Shown here: in pieces, positions 60,975-64,000 of the stretch | Layout of the letters: every line of letters begins with the position of its first letter | Position numbering within the stretch: position 1 is the first letter of the stretch | NCBI GenBank assembly: GCA_031291435.1 | Contig: JARLJC010000290.1 | Coordinates: forward strand, 1-64,000 | Direction of reading: 5' to 3' | Origin: Alphaproteobacteria bacterium | GTDB lineage: Bacteria > Pseudomonadota > Alphaproteobacteria > UBA9219 | DNA: 64,000 nucleotides | The notes under the pieces: generated by a model | What the model saw: the letters and a program-made list of their open reading frames with translations, nothing else | The model's database searches: none | What the model was told of the DNA's origin: nothing | Program-made: the position numbers and the translations under genes

Positions 60975-61013
60975 TGGATTCCCGCCTGCGCGGGAATGAC
61001 GCGGCACGGATAG
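60975..61013. repeat. Dispersed 39-bp REP-like repeat, copy 2
   Basis: TGGATTCCCGCCTGCGCGGG followed by AATGACGCGGCACGGATAG matches the copy at 10294-10332 apart from a few bases. Central GC palindrome CCCGC-CTG-CGCGGG. It lies 70 bases before the EttA start. Confidence 0.75.
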
Positions 61014-61083
61014 CACCCAACTTGCAATGATGGGGCTTATTGGACTAAAACCCTCACGAACCCACAATCATCGGAAAATCGTC

Positions 61084-62769
61084 ATGGCCACGCATCACCA
61101 ATATATCTATGTCATGAAGGGCCTGTCGAAGGCGTGGCCAGGCGGGAAGAAAGTCCTCGACGATGTGTGGCTGTCCTTTTACCCGGATGCCAAGATCGGC
61201 GTGCTGGGGCCGAACGGCGCGGGCAAATCGACTTTGCTGAAAATCATGGCTGGCCTCGATACCGATTATTCCGGTGAAGCGTGGGTAGCAGACGGTGCTG
61301 TCGTCGGCTATCTGCCGCAGGAGCCGCAACTCGACCCCAAACTCACCGTCATGGGTAATGTCATGTCGGGGCTGGGCGAGAAAAAAGCCCTGCTCGACCG
61401 CTTCGACGAAGTGAATAACAAACTCGGCGAAGTTGAAGACCCCGATGAGATGCAGAAGCTGATCGACGAACAGGCGGTGCTGCAGGAAAAAATCGACGCC
61501 GGGAATCTATGGGATTTGCAACGGTCGATCGATATTGCGCTCGATGCGCTGCGCTGCCCGCCCGGCGATGCCGAGGTGACCAATCTTTCCGGCGGCGAAA
61601 AACGCCGCGTGGCTTTATGCCGGCTGCTGCTGCAAAAACCCGATCTTCTCCTGCTCGACGAGCCGACCAACCATCTCGATGCGGAATCGATTGCATGGCT
61701 GCAAACCTATCTCGCCGCTTACACCGGCGCGGTTGTGATGATCACCCATGATCGTTACTTCCTCGACAATGTCACCGGCTGGATTCTCGAACTCGACCGT
61801 TCCAAGGGCATTCCCTACGAAGGCAATTATTCGGCGTGGTTGGAGCAGAAACAGAAGCGGTTGATGCAGGAATCGCGCGAAGAAACCGGGCGGCAGAAAG
61901 TTCTGGCCAAGGAACTGGAATGGATCCGCCAGTCGCCCAAAGCCCGTCAGGCCAAGAGCAAGGCGCGCATCAATTCCTATGAACAATTGCTGGCGCAGAG
62001 CGGCGAGGAATTATCGGACGGCGCGCAAATCATCATCCCGGCCCCGCCGCGCCTCGGCAATATCGTCATCGAAGCCGACCATCTGAAGAAATCGTACGGC
62101 GAACGATTACTGATCGACGATCTGAACTTCAAACTGCCGCCGGGCGGCATTGTCGGCATTCTGGGCCCGAACGGCGCCGGTAAATCGACCTTGTTCCGCA
62201 TGATCACCGGGCAGGAAAAACCCGACAGCGGCGATATCAAAATCGGCGACACGGTGAAACTCGGCTATGTCGATCAAAGCCGCGACAGTCTCCATGCCGA
62301 AAAAACCGTGTGGGAGGAAATCTCCGACGGGCTCGACGTCATCGATCTCGGCAAAAAGACGATGCCGAGCCGCGCTTATGTCGCCGCCTTCGGATTCAAG
62401 GGCGTCGATCAACAGAAGAAAGTCGGCATTCTGTCAGGCGGCGAGCGCAACCGCGTGCATATGGCCAAGATGCTGAAATCGGGTGCGAATGTTCTGCTGC
62501 TCGATGAACCGTCGAACGATTTGGATGTCGATACCTTGCGCGCGCTCGAAGACGCGATTGTTGCGTTCCCCGGCTGCGTCGTGGTCATTACCCATGACCG
62601 CTGGTTCATGGATCGCGTCGCCACCCACATTCTGGCGTTCGAGGGCGATAGCCAGGTCGTGTGGTTCGAAGGCAATTATGCGGATTATGAAGCCGACCGC
62701 CATCGCCGTCTCGGCTCCGACGCCGATCAGCCGCATCGAATCAAATATAAACCGCTGGAACGCAGCTAG
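61084..62769 (+). CDS. ettA: ABC-F protein EttA (energy-dependent translational throttle)
   Basis: 561 residues from ATG 61084 (the track extends 19 codons upstream). Two ABC domains without membrane helices: Walker A GPNGAGKST twice, signatures LSGGEKRRVAL and LSGGERNRVHM, Walker B LLLLDEPTNHLD and LLLDEPSNDLD. The ABC1 arm (LGEVEDPDEMQKLIDEQAVLQEKIDAG) and the basic P-site tRNA-interaction linker (ELEWIRQSPKARQAKSKARINSYEQL) identify EttA rather than other ABC-F proteins. It gates the first elongation step on ribosomes according to ATP/ADP level. Confidence 0.95.
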   Translation: MATHHQYIYVMKGLSKAWPGGKKVLDDVWLSFYPDAKIGVLGPNGAGKSTLLKIMAGLDTDYSGEAWVADGAVVGYLPQEPQLDPKLTVMGNVMSGLGEKKALLDRFDEVNNKLGEVEDPDEMQKLIDEQAVLQEKIDAGNLWDLQRSIDIALDALRCPPGDAEVTNLSGGEKRRVALCRLLLQKPDLLLLDEPTNHLDAESIAWLQTYLAAYTGAVVMITHDRYFLDNVTGWILELDRSKGIPYEGNYSAWLEQKQKRLMQESREETGRQKVLAKELEWIRQSPKARQAKSKARINSYEQLLAQSGEELSDGAQIIIPAPPRLGNIVIEADHLKKSYGERLLIDDLNFKLPPGGIVGILGPNGAGKSTLFRMITGQEKPDSGDIKIGDTVKLGYVDQSRDSLHAEKTVWEEISDGLDVIDLGKKTMPSRAYVAAFGFKGVDQQKKVGILSGGERNRVHMAKMLKSGANVLLLDEPSNDLDVDTLRALEDAIVAFPGCVVVITHDRWFMDRVATHILAFEGDSQVVWFEGNYADYEADRHRRLGSDADQPHRIKYKPLERS

Positions 62770-62874
62770 TTTCCAGTCGCGGTCACAACGCGCCGGATAG
62801 AGATATTCACCAATCGTTAACCGAATACACCTATATGATCAGGGCACAAGAGCAACCGCTTAGGTGCCCCCCGC

Positions 62875-64000
62875 ATGCCCACAAAGCCGCCTTCCTCCTC
62901 CCGCCTTCTGCACAGCCTTTCGTTCCGTTTGCAACTTACGACCATTGTGCTGTCGCTGGTTGGCGTTTCGTTCGGCGTGCGCGGCTATATCCATAATTAC
63001 GATCTGCTGGGCGCGGAAAAAAGCATGTCGCTGTTCTACGATCTGGAATGGCAGATCGCCATCGCTCTTATTTTTAATATCGGCGCGGCCTATATTATTT
63101 ATCAGATCGCCACGAAGCCGGTGCGGGTTCTGGGCGAAGTCATGCGCGCCCTGACCGAAGGCGACACCGCCATTGAGGTGCCCTATACGAAACAGGGCAC
63201 CGAAGTCGGCAGCATGGCGCGCAAGGTCGCCATCTTCAAACAGAACGCCATCGACAAGAAGCATCTTGAGGAACAGCAGAGCCGGTCGGCCGCGGAATCT
63301 CAGGAAGAAAAAAAGCGCACGATGCAGGACCTGGCCAAAAATTTTGAAGGCACCATTCTTTCGGTGGTCGAAATCGTGGCCTCCGCCGCGGGCGACATGC
63401 AGGCCAACGCCGAAAGTCTGGTCGCGATGGCAGGCAAGACCAGCCAGCAATCCGGCACCGTGGCCACCGCCACCGAGCAAACCATTTCAAGCGTGCAGAC
63501 CGTGGCCGCCGCCGTCGACGAATTGTCGCAGGCCATCGGCCAGATCAATGGACAGGTCGCCGAATCCGCCAAGATCAACAGCGAAGCGGTGGCCGAAGTT
63601 CGCAATGCCGACACCACCATTTCGACTCTTTCCGAAGCGGCGATGCAGATCGGCGACGTCGTCAAGCTGATTCAGGAAATCGCCGGACAGACCAATCTGC
63701 TGGCGCTCAACGCCACCATCGAGGCGGCGCGCGCGGGTGAAGCGGGCAAGGGTTTCGCCGTGGTCGCCAGCGAGGTCAAGAACCTGGCCACGCAGACCGC
63801 CAGCGCCACCGAGGAAATCGCCAGCAAGATCGCCACCATTCAAAGCGTCTCAGCCAATTCGGTTACCGCCATTCGCGGCATCGGCAGAACCATCGACCGC
63901 ACCAGCGAGATCGCCAGCACCATTTCGACCGCCATTGTGCAGCAGACCGCCGCGGCGCAGAAAATTTCCGCCAATGTGCAGCAGGCTTCGCTGGGCACCG
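62875..64000 (+). CDS. Methyl-accepting chemotaxis protein (3' end outside the window)
   Basis: At least 375 residues, open at the window end and therefore absent from the supplied track. Two transmembrane helices (about 19-36 and 62-80) enclose only a short ~25-residue periplasmic loop, so there is no large ligand domain. A HAMP-like segment ([24 protein letters not shown]) and the signalling domain follow; the hairpin tip reads [21 protein letters not shown] (~270-290), then the conserved [15 protein letters not shown]. It signals to CheA/CheW. The short sensor suggests membrane- or cytoplasm-derived cues. Confidence 0.92.
   Translation, partial: MPTKPPSSSRLLHSLSFRLQLTTIVLSLVGVSFGVRGYIHNYDLLGAEKSMSLFYDLEWQIAIALIFNIGAAYIIYQIATKPVRVLGEVMRALTEGDTAIEVPYTKQGTEVGSMARKVAIFKQNAIDKKHLEEQQSRSAAESQEEKKRTMQDLAKNFEGTILSVVEIVASAAGDMQANAESLVAMAGKTSQQSGTVATATEQTISSVQTVAAAVDELSQAIGQINGQVAESAKINSEAVAEVRNADTTISTLSEAAMQIGDVVKLIQEIAGQTNLLALNATIEAARAGEAGKGFAVVASEVKNLATQTASATEEIASKIATIQSVSANSVTAIRGIGRTIDRTSEIASTISTAIVQQTAAAQKISANVQQASLGT

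Overview
The window looks like a chromosome segment of a free-living alphaproteobacterium. The evidence is a permuted two-piece tmRNA gene, an alpha-type SspB adaptor beside it, an alphaproteobacterial-style ribosomal protein L31, TTAA-N7-TTAA (CtrA-type) motifs, an ExoD homologue and moderately high GC. I cannot name the genus. All calls come from reading the sequence; no database search was run. The first ~200 bases are C-rich low-complexity sequence and look like a contig-end artefact.

Layout. (1) 0.2-17.8 kb is a core-metabolism block: pgeF; sucA and sucB of 2-oxoglutarate dehydrogenase, separated by a cysteine-proteinase-like gene and long palindromes; tag; rpmE; glpX; a DUF192 protein; an alpha/beta hydrolase coupled to an MsbA-type ABC exporter; a patatin-like lipase; and a beta carbonic anhydrase. 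(2) 17.9-32.3 kb is an integration hot spot. It holds ssrA (tag peptide ANDNVDMSNVAIAA) and sspB, then a gene bracketed by a 58-bp duplication of the sspB 3' end, then tRNA-Glu(CTC). Element A follows (tyrosine integrase, excisionase-like protein, Abi_2 protein), bounded by a 48-bp duplication of the tRNA 3' half and carrying paired 25-bp arm-type repeats. Element B comes next: serine recombinase, Rep-like initiator, structured non-coding DNA, and a restriction-modification operon of two m5C methyltransferases plus an HNH nuclease. The changed C-terminus of the serine recombinase indicates that B was at the tRNA before A inserted between them. (3) 32.3-36 kb holds ExoD and a run of small exported proteins, one with an HExxH motif.

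(4) 36-57.6 kb is a complete Wzx/Wzy-type exopolysaccharide locus. It encodes an outer-membrane barrel, a Wza-like export protein, a Wzc-like tyrosine autokinase, two O-antigen ligase/polymerase-like membrane proteins, a flippase, five glycosyltransferases of GT2, GT4 and GT26 type, two acyltransferases, a PIG-L deacetylase, a PslG-like glycoside hydrolase, a PPP-type phosphatase and a WbaP-like priming transferase. The likely flow is: the priming transferase loads undecaprenyl phosphate, the glycosyltransferases extend the unit, the acyltransferases and deacetylase decorate it, Wzx flips it, Wzy polymerises it, and Wzc, Wza and the barrel export it. (5) 57.6-64 kb holds a class II DAHP synthase preceded by an aromatic-rich leader peptide and hairpin (an attenuator candidate), an SH3b protein, small membrane proteins, EttA, and a methyl-accepting chemotaxis protein cut by the window end.
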